A DNA stretch of 64,000 nucleotides from G963677325 sp963810555 (GCA_963810555.1 CAWENX010000021.1:1-64000), one strand, 5' to 3'; counted from the stretch's first letter, positions 46,570-55,762 are shown. Notes: generated by a model from the letters alone, not told the origin. Program-made: numbers and translations.

Positions 46570-46692
46570 ATATTCATTTGAATTTTATAATTATTTTTTT
46601 CTTAGATTTGAGGGACAATAACTTACACCATGAAAAAGAATGAAATCCTGAATTTAAAGAGGCACAAATCACAGAACTGCGCCGGCGGGGGG
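46570..46692 (+). repeat. MKKNENLNLK leader cassette, copy 2 (drives a gene in frame)
   Basis: TTTG (46577-46580), 22-bp spacer, -7 box TAGATTTG (46603-46610), ~20-nt leader, ATG at 46630, peptide MKKNEILNLK, palindrome region and G run. Unlike the other copies, the reading frame continues directly into the serine hydrolase gene, so the repeat provides promoter, start codon and the first ~20 residues of that lipoprotein. Confidence 0.85.
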
Positions 46693-48888
46693 GTTTTTAC
46701 CGGATTGATCCTTGCTTCAATCGTAGTTCTCTCTTCGTGCGGACAAAAAGGACTCAGGGAAACAAAAACCACAGGCACATCCGCTTTCCTGTGGGAGCAG
46801 GCTACTCCTGAAAGTCAGGGAATGTCGAAGGTGAAGTTGGATTCCATGACAAGCCACCTGGCTGAAAGAGGCACCAAAAAATTGCTGATTATAAAAAATG
46901 ACAAAATTGTATATGAATGGCATGCCCGTGGGTCGGGTGACTCAGAAAGTAAACATTATACCGCATCTCTGGCCAAGGCAATTGTCAGTGGAATGTCGTT
47001 ACTGGGAGCTTTGGACGATGGTTATATCCATCTTGACGAAGCGGCCTGCAATTATATTCCTGCGTGGAAAACAGATTACAGAAAATCGAAGATCACCATC
47101 CGCCAGTTAGCCACCCACACCTCCGGAATGGTTGATGCCGAGGGGACAGAAGCCGAAGTAAATAAACTGAAGGCCAAAGGATTGGATCGTCATTTCGACC
47201 TCCCCGGCTGGAAAGGCCAGTTCTGGCGTAAAGACCCTGACCCTTTTACGGTTTCACGAGACAGTACGCCGGTAATTTGCTCACAGGGAGAAAGGTTTGC
47301 ATACAGCAATCCCGGCATTGCCATGCTCAATTATGCTGTTACTGCATCATTTAAAGGATCAAAATACAATGATATCCGAAGCTATTTAAAGGACCGGATT
47401 TACGGGCCCATCGGTTTGGCTGAACAGGATTATTCGATTGGCTATGAACAAACTTATCCTGTTGACGGCCTTGGATTGGTCGCGGGATGGGGAGGAGGCG
47501 ATTTTACCGCCAGGGCAGTGGGCTGTATTGGATTGCTGATGCTTCACAAAGGCAACTGGCAGGGCAGGCAGATAGTGGATTCCGCAAATGTAGAGAAGGT
47601 GACATCTTATGCCGGGACAGCAACGCCCCGCATGAATTTGAACAATGTGATCTCATTGCTTTCTGATCAGAGCACGGCAAAAAATCCTTCTCCTGCGCCC
47701 ACTGCCGGATGGTATTGCAACTTTGACGGTACTCTGCCCAATCTCCCTCGTGATGCTTTTATGGGAAAAGGAGCAGGCAACCAGATATTGCTGGTTGTTC
47801 CAAGTATGAATATGGTTGTGGTTCGCATGGGAGATGATCTGTTTGATGCATCAAAAGCAGAAGGCTCCAGGCAGTGCCTGGTGAAATGGCTCTTTGACCC
47901 GCTGATGGATGCCGTTGAAGAACCGCCTTACCCGATGAGCGATATTCATGCAAAATTTGCGCCTCAAGACTCCGTTATTCGTTTGGCGAAGGGAAGCGAT
48001 AACTGGCCGGTGACCTGGACCGATGACGGTGAGATGTATGCGGCTTACGGTGATGGAAACGGTTTTAGGCCTTATACCGATATCAAACTGAGCCTGGGAC
48101 TTGCCAGGGTAACAGGATACCCGCCGTTTGTCAGAGGAATCAACATTCGCACCCTATCCGGTGAAAGGGTCGGAGACGGAAAATATGGAGTGAAAGCGAG
48201 CGGTATGCTGATGGTTGACAAAACGCTGTACCTGTTGACCCGTAATGCACAAAATGCCGCTTTGATGTGGTCGTCTGATTATGGGATAACCTGGAAAGAG
48301 GCGGATTGGAAATTTGATGTCAGTTTCGGTTGTCCGGCCTTTTTAAATTACGGAAAAAACTATGAGGGGGCAGCCGACAGTTATGTATATATCTATTCGC
48401 ACGATGAAGCCGGCGCTTATAAAAACAGCGACCATTTTGTCCTGGCAAGAGTCCTGAAAAACCAGGTGAAAGACTGGCGGAACTATGAATATTTCGCCGG
48501 CCTTCAGGATGGCGACAAACCCATATGGTCAGACGATATACGAAAAAGGGAGCCTGTATTTACCAATCCCGGAAAATGTTACAGGTCGGGAATCACTTAC
48601 AACAAAGGATTGGGAAGATATCTGTGGTGCCAGGCGATTCAGTTATCCCCGTCCGAAAAATATACGGACCTCCGCTTCGGAGGGGGCCTGGGTATCTTTG
48701 AATCATCCCGACCGTGGGGGCCTTGGAAGACGGTTTATTACACAAGAGAGTGGGATATGGGTCCGGGCGAAACCTCTTCCATCCCCGCCAAATGGATAAG
48801 CAACGACGGAAAAACGGCTTATTTGCTCTTCTCTGGTAACGACTGTTTTTCGCTGCGAAAGGTCAATTTCGAAAAATCGGTCAAATAA
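46630..48888 (+). CDS. Lipoprotein serine hydrolase (class C beta-lactamase family) fused to a DUF4185-like domain
   Basis: 752 residues. The first ~20 residues come from leader cassette copy 2 and form the n-region of a lipoprotein signal with lipobox LSSC (Cys37). Residues ~55-400 are a beta-lactamase/transpeptidase-like serine hydrolase: SLAK (Ser113, Lys116), the tyrosine motif FAYSNPG, and GAGNQILLVVPSMNMVVVRM near the C-terminal strand. Residues ~410-752 (WSSDYGITWKEADW; YVYIYSHDEAG; RFGGGLGIFESSRPWGPW) resemble DUF4185, a five-bladed propeller-like fold seen with carbohydrate enzymes. Probably anchored on the periplasmic face of the outer membrane, acting as an esterase or amidase; substrate unknown. 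Confidence 0.82.
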   Translation: MKKNEILNLKRHKSQNCAGGGVFTGLILASIVVLSSCGQKGLRETKTTGTSAFLWEQATPESQGMSKVKLDSMTSHLAERGTKKLLIIKNDKIVYEWHARGSGDSESKHYTASLAKAIVSGMSLLGALDDGYIHLDEAACNYIPAWKTDYRKSKITIRQLATHTSGMVDAEGTEAEVNKLKAKGLDRHFDLPGWKGQFWRKDPDPFTVSRDSTPVICSQGERFAYSNPGIAMLNYAVTASFKGSKYNDIRSYLKDRIYGPIGLAEQDYSIGYEQTYPVDGLGLVAGWGGGDFTARAVGCIGLLMLHKGNWQGRQIVDSANVEKVTSYAGTATPRMNLNNVISLLSDQSTAKNPSPAPTAGWYCNFDGTLPNLPRDAFMGKGAGNQILLVVPSMNMVVVRMGDDLFDASKAEGSRQCLVKWLFDPLMDAVEEPPYPMSDIHAKFAPQDSVIRLAKGSDNWPVTWTDDGEMYAAYGDGNGFRPYTDIKLSLGLARVTGYPPFVRGINIRTLSGERVGDGKYGVKASGMLMVDKTLYLLTRNAQNAALMWSSDYGITWKEADWKFDVSFGCPAFLNYGKNYEGAADSYVYIYSHDEAGAYKNSDHFVLARVLKNQVKDWRNYEYFAGLQDGDKPIWSDDIRKREPVFTNPGKCYRSGITYNKGLGRYLWCQAIQLSPSEKYTDLRFGGGLGIFESSRPWGPWKTVYYTREWDMGPGETSSIPAKWISNDGKTAYLLFSGNDCFSLRKVNFEKSVK

Positions 48889-49097
48889 GAACAATAACGC
48901 TGCCCTGTATCACAGTTCAGACTATCCCCCCATCCCCCCATCATCACATCGTCACATCCCCACATCAGCACATCAGCACATTTTCAAATTATCAAATTTT
49001 CAAATTTTTACCCAGCAAGGATATTAACCTGACGGATAGGGGTATTACTTCCCTGCCAAAGGGTATAGGTCTGAATATCTGAGGAATAACAAATGAC

Positions 49098-50387
49098 TTA
49101 ATTTTCCATTCTGGAAACTCTCTCAATTATTTCCATACACATGCGGCCATTGTGATACGGACATTTCCAGAATCCGGCCTTGTCCCCTTTACTTACCGTA
49201 CCTGAAGCAGAAACAGCGCTGAACCATTCGCCTGCTTTATGGTCAACCAGGTTTTGATTTGTGTAATTCCAGCATTTTAAGGCACTCTTCAGGTAATGCT
49301 CCTTGCCGCTCAGTTCAAACGCGTTAATCAGTCCCACGACGGCTTCAGCCTGAGGCCACCAGTGTCGTGTATTGTTTGCAAGTCCGCTGGAATAATCTTT
49401 TTCGTAAATAAGACTGCCATCCGGTTGTAATCCTTCGCCGGCAGCATCCGCGATATGCAGGCTTAGATCTTTAATATTCTGTAAAAGTGTTTGATTACCC
49501 AGTAGTTGTGCTGCCTCAACCAATAACCATGATGCTTCGATGTCGTGCCCGTACGAATGTATTGTAGATGTACATTGCCAATCCCTGTCCAGAAAAACCT
49601 TCAGATGAAATGTTTGGGAATCAATAATTCTGTCGGTAAACAGAGAGATAAGCGTTTTCAGGCGTCCGGCAAGCTGAGGATCAGGCCACACCCTGTAAAG
49701 ACTGGCGTACGATTCCATCAGATGGAGATGTGTATTCATGGTCTTTTCATCTTTGCTGTCTTTTTCTCCCAGAATCAGGTCGTTGGTGCGTTTCCATCCG
49801 CGGTCGAAAACCTCGAAATAACCATCCGATTTTGGATCAACAGCGTATTTTTCGAGGGCCATAAAGATCTCTATTGCTTTGTTTAAAGCCTCCGTGTCTC
49901 CTGTGGCGCGGTAATATTCCGAAAGTGCATAGATAAAAAATGACTGGGAATAGGTTTGCTTCCTGAGGTCGGATGGTTCGCCTTTCGAATTGACACTGCG
50001 GTAAGTTCCTCCAAATTTCCGGTCAATAAAATGATCGAGAATATAATCCCTGGCCCGCTTTGCTGTTGAGAGGCAGGAAGTGTCCTTTGTTAGCCTGTAA
50101 GCGGAAGAAAATGTCCACAATATGCGGGCATTCAGGATGCCCCCTTTGTCCGTTTCAGGATATTTTATTTCCTGGTAGTCAATTCTTCCGTAAAAACCTC
50201 CATTTACAGGATCGACCATATTTTTCATCCAATAAGGGATGATGTTACCGGTGAGGTTTTTATAAACTTCCGATTTTAACTGCTTCAATTGATCCGGAAT
50301 TTTACCGTCTATTTGCTTTACTTCAGTCCCGGTATTCAGAATTCCAGACTGAAAACAGAAAAACAGGCAAAGAGCAATCAGTTTCAT
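49098..50387 (-). CDS. AGE-family epimerase (N-acylglucosamine 2-epimerase / cellobiose 2-epimerase-like), exported
   Basis: 429 residues with an (alpha/alpha)6 barrel pattern. A hydrophobic N-terminus (MKLIALCLFFCFQSG) suggests export. IIPYWMKNMVDPVNGGFYGR, KGGILNARILWTFSSAYRLT, MNTHLHLMESYASLYRV, GHDIEASWLLVEAAQLLGN and FWKCPYHNGRMCMEI follow the cellobiose 2-epimerase consensus, with catalytic His in the GHD and PYHNGR motifs. Such enzymes epimerise the reducing-end glucose of a disaccharide or N-acylglucosamine at C2. A signal peptide would place it in the periplasm, which is atypical for the cytoplasmic characterised members. It is encoded opposite the accessory genes around it. Confidence 0.82.
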   Translation of the reverse strand: MKLIALCLFFCFQSGILNTGTEVKQIDGKIPDQLKQLKSEVYKNLTGNIIPYWMKNMVDPVNGGFYGRIDYQEIKYPETDKGGILNARILWTFSSAYRLTKDTSCLSTAKRARDYILDHFIDRKFGGTYRSVNSKGEPSDLRKQTYSQSFFIYALSEYYRATGDTEALNKAIEIFMALEKYAVDPKSDGYFEVFDRGWKRTNDLILGEKDSKDEKTMNTHLHLMESYASLYRVWPDPQLAGRLKTLISLFTDRIIDSQTFHLKVFLDRDWQCTSTIHSYGHDIEASWLLVEAAQLLGNQTLLQNIKDLSLHIADAAGEGLQPDGSLIYEKDYSSGLANNTRHWWPQAEAVVGLINAFELSGKEHYLKSALKCWNYTNQNLVDHKAGEWFSAVSASGTVSKGDKAGFWKCPYHNGRMCMEIIERVSRMEN

Positions 50388-50784
50388 CGTTCAGGTATTT
50401 ATTTATTCAACTATAAGACTTATTTGGGTCCGTTAATCTTTCATTTTTTCGATTTTACTTAAGCATAACCAATATAATTCATTCGTTGTCATTAAAATCA
50501 GATTTTTCAATTAAACTATTAAGGCTGCTCTTTTTATTTCTGAAATCGTTTTTATATCGGAGCTGATAAACAGTAATGAGTCCCCCGGATGAATTTCGAT
50601 TTATTCATAACCTAAATTACAAAAAAAAAATTGATTCAAAAATTAAAAGGTCAGTTTGTTTAACCGATGTTGCACGAATCAAATGCCTGTTTATTTAATG
50701 TCTTCAATACAGCAGGCTCCCCATCACCCCATCCGCATAACTTGTCCCGTCCCGATAGCTATCGGGATCGGGATCAGCACATCA

Positions 50785-50912
50785 GTAATTGTCAATTATT
50801 AAACGTCAATTGTCAATTTTTTCTTCGATTTGAGGGACAATAACTTACACCATGAAAAAGAATGAAAACCTGAATTTAAAAGGCACAAATCACAGATTTG
50901 CGCCAGCGGGGG
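50785..50912 (+). repeat. MKKNENLNLK leader cassette, copy 3
   Basis: Shares with copy 4 an extra ~35 bp upstream (AATTATTAAACGTCAATTGT). The -7 box is TCGATTTG, one base off consensus (50825-50832). ATG at 50852; a one-base deletion after the tenth codon (AAAAGG for AAAGAGG) shifts the frame, so the peptide diverges and ends at 50947 (31 codons). The TonB receptor gene starts 41 bp after that stop, so the cassette could drive it with a translated leader. Confidence 0.82.
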
Positions 50913-50987
50913 CCAGCGGGGAGGCCCTTCTTATATATTTTAGTTAATTTAGACGTTTTAATCATCAATCCCGTTCAGCAGGCTAAC

Positions 50988-53376
50988 ATGCAAAGAATTA
51001 CGATTTCAATTATACTGTTTCAATTGCTTTGCAGTACTCTCCTTTGTGCCCAGCAGGGAACGGTCAAAGGACGTGTTATTGAAGCCCTCAACAATGAGCC
51101 GGTGGCATTTGCAACGGTAGTCGTTTCAGGGACTTCAATCGGAGCATTAACGGATACTGCCGGAAATTTTCAGTTAAGCGGCATTGCTCCCGGATTTATC
51201 CGTATCCAGGCCGTCTGCCTTGGCTATAAGAGTACCATATCATCTGAACTGGAGATCAACATTGCAAAAACTGCTTTTGTTGAGATCAGGATGGAAAGGT
51301 TAAACATTGAAATTAAAGAGGTCACCGTCACTGTTTCTCCATTCAGGAAAACGGAAGAAAGCCCGCTATCGCTTAAAACCATCGGAATTGCTGAGATTGA
51401 GAAGAGTCCCGGCGCTAACCGCGACATCTCCAGGGTGATCCAGTCCTTTCCCGGCGTACTTTCAACGCCTGCCTACCGCAACGACATCATCATACGGGGC
51501 GGCGGCCCCTCGGAGAGCCGTTTCTTCCTCGATGGGGTTGAAGTGCCGAATATCAATCACTTTGCCACACAGGGCGCTTCGGGAGGTCCCGTTGGAATAC
51601 TGAATGCCGATTTTATTCGCGAAGTGGATTATTATTCAGGGGCTTTCCCTGCCAACCGCGGAAATGCCCTTAGCGGTGTGTTTGAATTTTACCAGGCCAA
51701 TGGGAATGCCGACAAACTGAAATTCCGGGGAAGTGTCGGAGCATCCGAAATCAGCGCCACACTCGACGGTCCTGCAGGCCCGAAAAACCACCTTTATTGT
51801 TTCAGCCCGCCGGTCCTACTTGGATTTTTTGTTCAATGCACTTAAACTGCCTTTTCTGCCTACATTCAACGATATGCAGTTTAAAGTGAAAACCCGGTTT
51901 GATTCGAAAAATGAGCTTACTTTAACCGGTCTGGGGGCCATTGATCTGTTCGACCTCAATACAGGCCTGAAAAATCCTGACGATCAGCAGAAATACATCC
52001 TGAGCCAGCTCCCTGTCAATCAGCAGTGGAGTTATACCGCCGGGGCTGTTTACAAACATTTCAGGGAAAACAGCACACAGACTTTTGTTCTGAGCCGCAG
52101 CCACTTAAATAACAGAACCACCAAGTATCTTGAGAATGACGAAAGTTCGGAAAGCAATAAAATACTGGATTATTCGTCACAGGAAATTGAAAACAAGATC
52201 AGGTTTGAGAATCTGATGAGAATGGACGGGTTTAAAGCGATTGCAGGGGTCAGCCTTGATTTTGCTGATTACCTCAATACGACGATGCAAAAGCGATTTT
52301 ATCAAGACACCATTCTTAACGTTAATTATCATACCCGGTTGCCGATAATTAAATACGGATTATTCGGACAAGTCAGCCATGTTTTTTTGCAGGAGCATTT
52401 AACTCTTTCTGCAGGATTCAGGATAGATGCAAATAATTATTCTTCTTCGATGAACAATCCGCTTCAGCAGTTTTCGCCCCGTTTTTCGGCTTCTTACCAG
52501 CTTACTCAGAAATGGAGCATCAATTTTAATACAGGTCGCTATTATCAACTTCCGTCTTACACGACTTTGGGCTACAAAATAAATGACATACTGGTCAACA
52601 AAAACAATTCCCTGAAATATATCTCCGTCAGCCATCTCATTGCCGGCGTGGAGTACAAACCGGTCACAGCCATTCTGTATTCAGTTGAAGGGTTTCTTAA
52701 AAACTACAGTAACTACCCGTTTTCTGTGAAAGACAGAATTTCATTAGCCAATAAAGGTGCCGATTTTGGTGTTATCGGCGACGAAGAAGTGGTCTCTTCA
52801 TCCCGGGGACGTGCCTATGGCGTTGAATTCCAGGCAAGGATCAGTACGCCTCAAGGGTCTTACCTCAATTTATCCTACACCCTCGTGCGCAGTGAGTTTC
52901 AAAACGGGAACCGGTACTATTCACCTTCCTCCTGGGATAGCAAACATATCCTTAGCCTTACCGGAAGCATCCCTCTCAAAAAGGGCTGGCAGGTCGGATC
53001 GCGTTTCCGTTTTGTAGGCGGACTGCCCTATACACCTTATGATTTGGATCGTTCCTCTTTAATCGAAGCATGGAATCTAACCGGCGGCCCCTACTTTGAT
53101 TATACAAGACTTAATTCATTGCGGTTCAATGCTTTTCATCAGCTCGACTTTCGTGTTGATAAGACCTATTACATGAAAAAAATGACGCTGAAGTTCTATG
53201 TCGATATTCAGAATCTCTACAATTTCAAATCTCAGGCAACGGATATTATTGTGCGTGAAACCGACGGCGGCGGAAATTTCCTCACCACGGATAACGGAAC
53301 CCGCTATGTCCTCCGCAGCGTCAAAAACACTTCAGGCACCATCCTTCCAACCATCGGTCTGCAGATTGAATTTTAA
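50988..53376 (+). CDS. TonB-dependent outer-membrane receptor with carboxypeptidase-regulatory-like N-domain (one frameshift)
   Basis: The ATG at 50988 gives signal peptide MQRITISIILFQLLCSTLLC and AQQG. One extra A near 51785 (run of A in GGCCCGAAAAACCACC) splits the frame; corrected length ~795 residues. Residues ~22-110 are the CarboxypepD_reg-like domain (GTVKGRVIEALNNEPVAFAT). The plug domain follows (IQSFPGVLSTPAYRNDIIIR; GGPSESRFFLDGVEVPNINH). The 22-stranded barrel ends PTIGLQIEF with terminal Phe. It takes up a ligand using TonB energy. No SusD gene is adjacent, so a glycan role is not supported. It probably belongs to a simple receptor family of Bacteroidetes. Confidence 0.88.
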
Positions 53377-53403
53377 CGGATAAAAAAGCCATCTTATTTA
53401 TAG

Positions 53404-53440
53404 GAAGGGCATAAAATCCTCAGTCAGGATTCCGCCCTTC
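53404..53440 (+). terminator. Hairpin after TonB receptor
   Basis: GAAGGGC/GCCCTTC outer stem with an inner AATCCT-cagtc-AGGATT hairpin, 28 bp after the stop. No T run follows. Confidence 0.55.
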
Positions 53441-53561
53441 AGGATAAGCCTGAGAGGAACTTCAGGAGGGATTAATTTTTATCCCGTGCTTTCTTGCCAG
53501 GCAGTTAATGATTTTACTGCAAAGATTTCCATGGTTTAAACAAGCGTTCTTTGAAATATTT

Positions 53562-53753
53562 TTATGCAAATTGATATACCGGGCGATAATCTTTTTCATA
53601 AGGAGTGTCCCTTTTAGTAACGGCACATAACCGGTGAAGTATCTTGTTCCCCAGAGCGTTTAAGACAAACATACGGTTCTTTTCTTCTCCGGCCTTGCGC
53701 TGATAATATCGGGATAGTTGTTTGTCGCCTGATATCGTTGATATGGCAACCAT
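53562..53753 (-). mobile_element. IS110-family transposase C-terminal remnant
   Basis: The 63-residue frame reads SRYYQRKAGEEKNRMFVLNA and GNKILHRLCAVTKRDTPYEK, matching the C-terminal end of IS110/IS1111 transposases (pattern yyerkv.egK.kmlvlnavrnKl..R..av). The DEDD catalytic N-terminal domain and the Ser-containing transposase_20 core are missing, so this is a dead fragment. Its presence marks the spacer as an old insertion site in the accessory region. Confidence 0.75.
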
Positions 53754-53865
53754 ATGCAGCAGCCGTTTAAGTCTTTATGGTTTGGCGTTTGGAACAATTT
53801 AATATTTATAGTCTTGCCTTTGTAACGCTTTGTTATTCTCCGCCGATATTAAAATATTATAAAAT

Positions 53866-53938
53866 CCCCCTGCTCCCGCGCGATTGCATCGCGTGGTATT
53901 TACAGAAGCCACACGATGCAATCGTGCGGCAGCGGGGA
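53866..53938. repeat. REP-like double palindrome (GCGCGATTGCATCGCGTGG family), copy B
   Basis: The left arm CCCGCGCGATTGCATCGCGT and right arm CACACGATGCAATCGTGCGG are imperfect reverse complements around GGTATTTACAGAAGC. Nearly identical to 54538-54607; half copies at 44620 and 46444. Confidence 0.8.
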
Positions 53939-54050
53939 GTAAAGTTCCCAAATGTCAGATTTGCATTTATTTTATATTTAGCGTAAATTGAATATAGTAA
54001 AATCTTTAATAAACAGTTAACCTGATTAATTTAATTTAAAATTGACAATC

Positions 54051-54482
54051 ATGAAGAATTTATTTTTATTAACTGCGATTGCTTTATTGTTAATTGTCGG
54101 TTGTGCCAGGCAGCAGGAAGCCAGGTCGCCTTTAGAAGGAGTTTGGCAGGTTGCAGGTTTCCAGGCTTATGCCGCTGATACCCTGAGTTGGGAATTAGGT
54201 GTTAATGTTACCGGGACAGAGATGAAGATCTGGTCCGGAAATTATTTCGTTTTTGTCGGAAAATATACTGTGGGCGACTCGACAAGGAATAATTACGGAG
54301 GTGGTTCCTATGTACTTGACGGCAATAAATATCAGGAAAATCTGATTTATCCCGATTCCCACACGGTTAAATTATTACTGGAAATTAAAAATGACACTAT
54401 CATACAAAAATGGCCTTGTGATGATAACTGGCAGCTTAATAAAAGCAATTACTTTATACAAAAACTGACCAGAAAGGATTAA
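54051..54482 (+). CDS. Small lipocalin-like lipoprotein
   Basis: 143 residues from the ATG at 54051. MKNLFLLTAIALLLIVGC is a lipoprotein signal (lipobox IVGC). The mature part contains SPLEGVWQVAGFQAY near the start and alternating strands through GKYTVGDSTRNNYGGGSYVL to IIQKWPCDDNWQLN, the pattern of small lipocalin-like domains in Bacteroidetes lipoproteins. It probably sits on the periplasmic face of the outer membrane, with unknown ligand. REP elements flank it on both sides. Confidence 0.75.
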   Translation: MKNLFLLTAIALLLIVGCARQQEARSPLEGVWQVAGFQAYAADTLSWELGVNVTGTEMKIWSGNYFVFVGKYTVGDSTRNNYGGGSYVLDGNKYQENLIYPDSHTVKLLLEIKNDTIIQKWPCDDNWQLNKSNYFIQKLTRKD

Positions 54483-54537
54483 CCCCCCGCTGGCACAAAA
54501 TTGTAATTTGAGCCTCCTTAGTACTTGATTTGTAATC

Positions 54538-54607
54538 CCTGCTCCCGTGCGATTTCATCGCGTGGTATTTACAGAAGCCACACGATGCAATCGTGCGGCA
54601 GCGGGGG
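54538..54607. repeat. REP-like double palindrome, copy C
   Basis: CCCGTGCGATTTCATCGCGT ... CACACGATGCAATCGTGCGG around GGTATTTACAGAAGC, followed by CAGCGGGGG. It is ~95% like copy B at 53866, so the lipoprotein gene between them is bracketed by a direct pair. Confidence 0.8.
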
Positions 54608-54707
54608 ATCAGCACATTATCCTTTACCGTCAGATTTATCTGACGGAGCACATCAGCAATCCCCACATCATCACATCATTCTTAATTGTCAATTGTCAAT
54701 TGTCAAT

Positions 54708-54832
54708 TGTCAATTATTAAACGTCAATTGTCAATTTTTTTTCTTAGCTTTGAGAGGCAATAACTTACACCATGAAAAAAAATGAAAACCTGAATTTAAA
54801 AGGCACAGATCACAGATCTGCGCAAGTGGGGG
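54708..54832 (+). repeat. MKKNENLNLK leader cassette, copy 4
   Basis: Preceded by an AATTGTCA tandem (54683-54720). -7 box TAGCTTTG (54745-54752), leader GAGGCAATAACTTACACC, ATG at 54772, MKKNENLNLK, the same one-base deletion as copy 3, a near-perfect palindrome GGCACAGATC/GATCTGCGC, then G run. The out-of-frame peptide stops at 54858 (28 codons), 43 bp before the FRG-domain gene. Confidence 0.85.
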
Positions 54833-54901
54833 CACAAGTAACATATCTGCATCAATGAGAATTTAAAAATTTATTTCATTAATTTTTTATAAAAATGAAA
54901 T

Positions 54902-55762
54902 ATGAAAAAAAGGACTTTTAAGATTAAATCATTTGACGATATCATTAAAATTGGCACTACATTTGGAAAGAATTGGTATAGAGGACATTCTAAAAGAATA
55001 AACGACGAATTAAAGCCAGCAATTTTTAGAAGTCAATACTGGAATGAAATAAGTAAAATTTTTGATAAAGAACCAGAATTACGCTTTTATTCTGAATTTA
55101 TACGCAAATCTTATACATATTTTGAAAAATTGCCAGAATATGATGATTATTTGGAATGGCTATTCCTAATGCAGCATTATGGATTACCTACAAGACTTCT
55201 TGATTGGACAGAAAACATATTAATCGCAACATATTTTGCTGTAATTTATGACTTAAATGAGGATGGAGAAATATGGAGTATTAATCCTGAATGGTTAAAT
55301 TCAAAAATTGCTGTTAAAGGTATGCCTCTTCCAAATAATGAATATTTAATTTTTATGAGTGAAGAACCGTTCCTTGAGGATACAGCTTTGTCAATTAGGA
55401 ATCCAAATAATATGCATAAGATACCTATGGCAATTTTACCAACAATTAAATTTCTTAGATTAAGAGTACAACAAGGTTGTTTTACTATTCATCGGCCTCC
55501 AGAATTAGGGACTAGTTTAGAAAGTGTTTTAACTGAAGAAAATATGTTATCATTATTTATAATTCCTAAAAATCTTAAAAGTACATTTAAAGTTAAACTT
55601 CAAGCATTAGGTATTCATAAGAGTACACTTTATCCTGATCTTGATGGATTGGCTCAAAGTATCAAAGAAATTAATTCAGTTTTTTGGACTGGAACATCAA
55701 AAATATCAGATTTAAAATTGGATAAGTATTCACCAGATGATTCAATTGAGGAGAAAGCTTGA
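54902..55762 (+). CDS. FRG-domain protein
   Basis: 286 residues. The FRG domain takes its name from conserved Phe/Arg/Gly residues: WYRGHS (25-30) and the second block HYGLPTRLLDWTENILIATY (92-111) are both intact, with polar residues typical of the family following (FKVKLQALGIHKSTLYPDLD). FRG proteins are found in defence islands and prophages; biochemical activity is not established. The gene is much more AT-rich than the core genes and lies directly behind leader cassette copy 4. Its 3' end overlaps the remnant of a thermonuclease gene. It may form a two-gene unit with the 527-residue protein downstream. Confidence 0.85.
   Translation: MKKRTFKIKSFDDIIKIGTTFGKNWYRGHSKRINDELKPAIFRSQYWNEISKIFDKEPELRFYSEFIRKSYTYFEKLPEYDDYLEWLFLMQHYGLPTRLLDWTENILIATYFAVIYDLNEDGEIWSINPEWLNSKIAVKGMPLPNNEYLIFMSEEPFLEDTALSIRNPNNMHKIPMAILPTIKFLRLRVQQGCFTIHRPPELGTSLESVLTEENMLSLFIIPKNLKSTFKVKLQALGIHKSTLYPDLDGLAQSIKEINSVFWTGTSKISDLKLDKYSPDDSIEEKA

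Noticed and set aside
50988..53376. A SusC/SusD polysaccharide utilisation locus around the TonB receptor
   Set aside because: No SusD-type lipoprotein or glycoside hydrolase is adjacent; the receptor lacks neighbours on the same strand except beyond a terminator hairpin.
44461..54832. The four leader repeats as a CRISPR array or integron attC sites
   Set aside because: Spacing is kilobases and irregular with genes between, no Cas genes exist, and the RYYYAAC/GTTRRRY core sites of attC are missing.
44461..54832. The four leader repeats as paralogous genes of one family
   Set aside because: Homology stops after the palindrome and G run; the downstream proteins are unrelated to each other.
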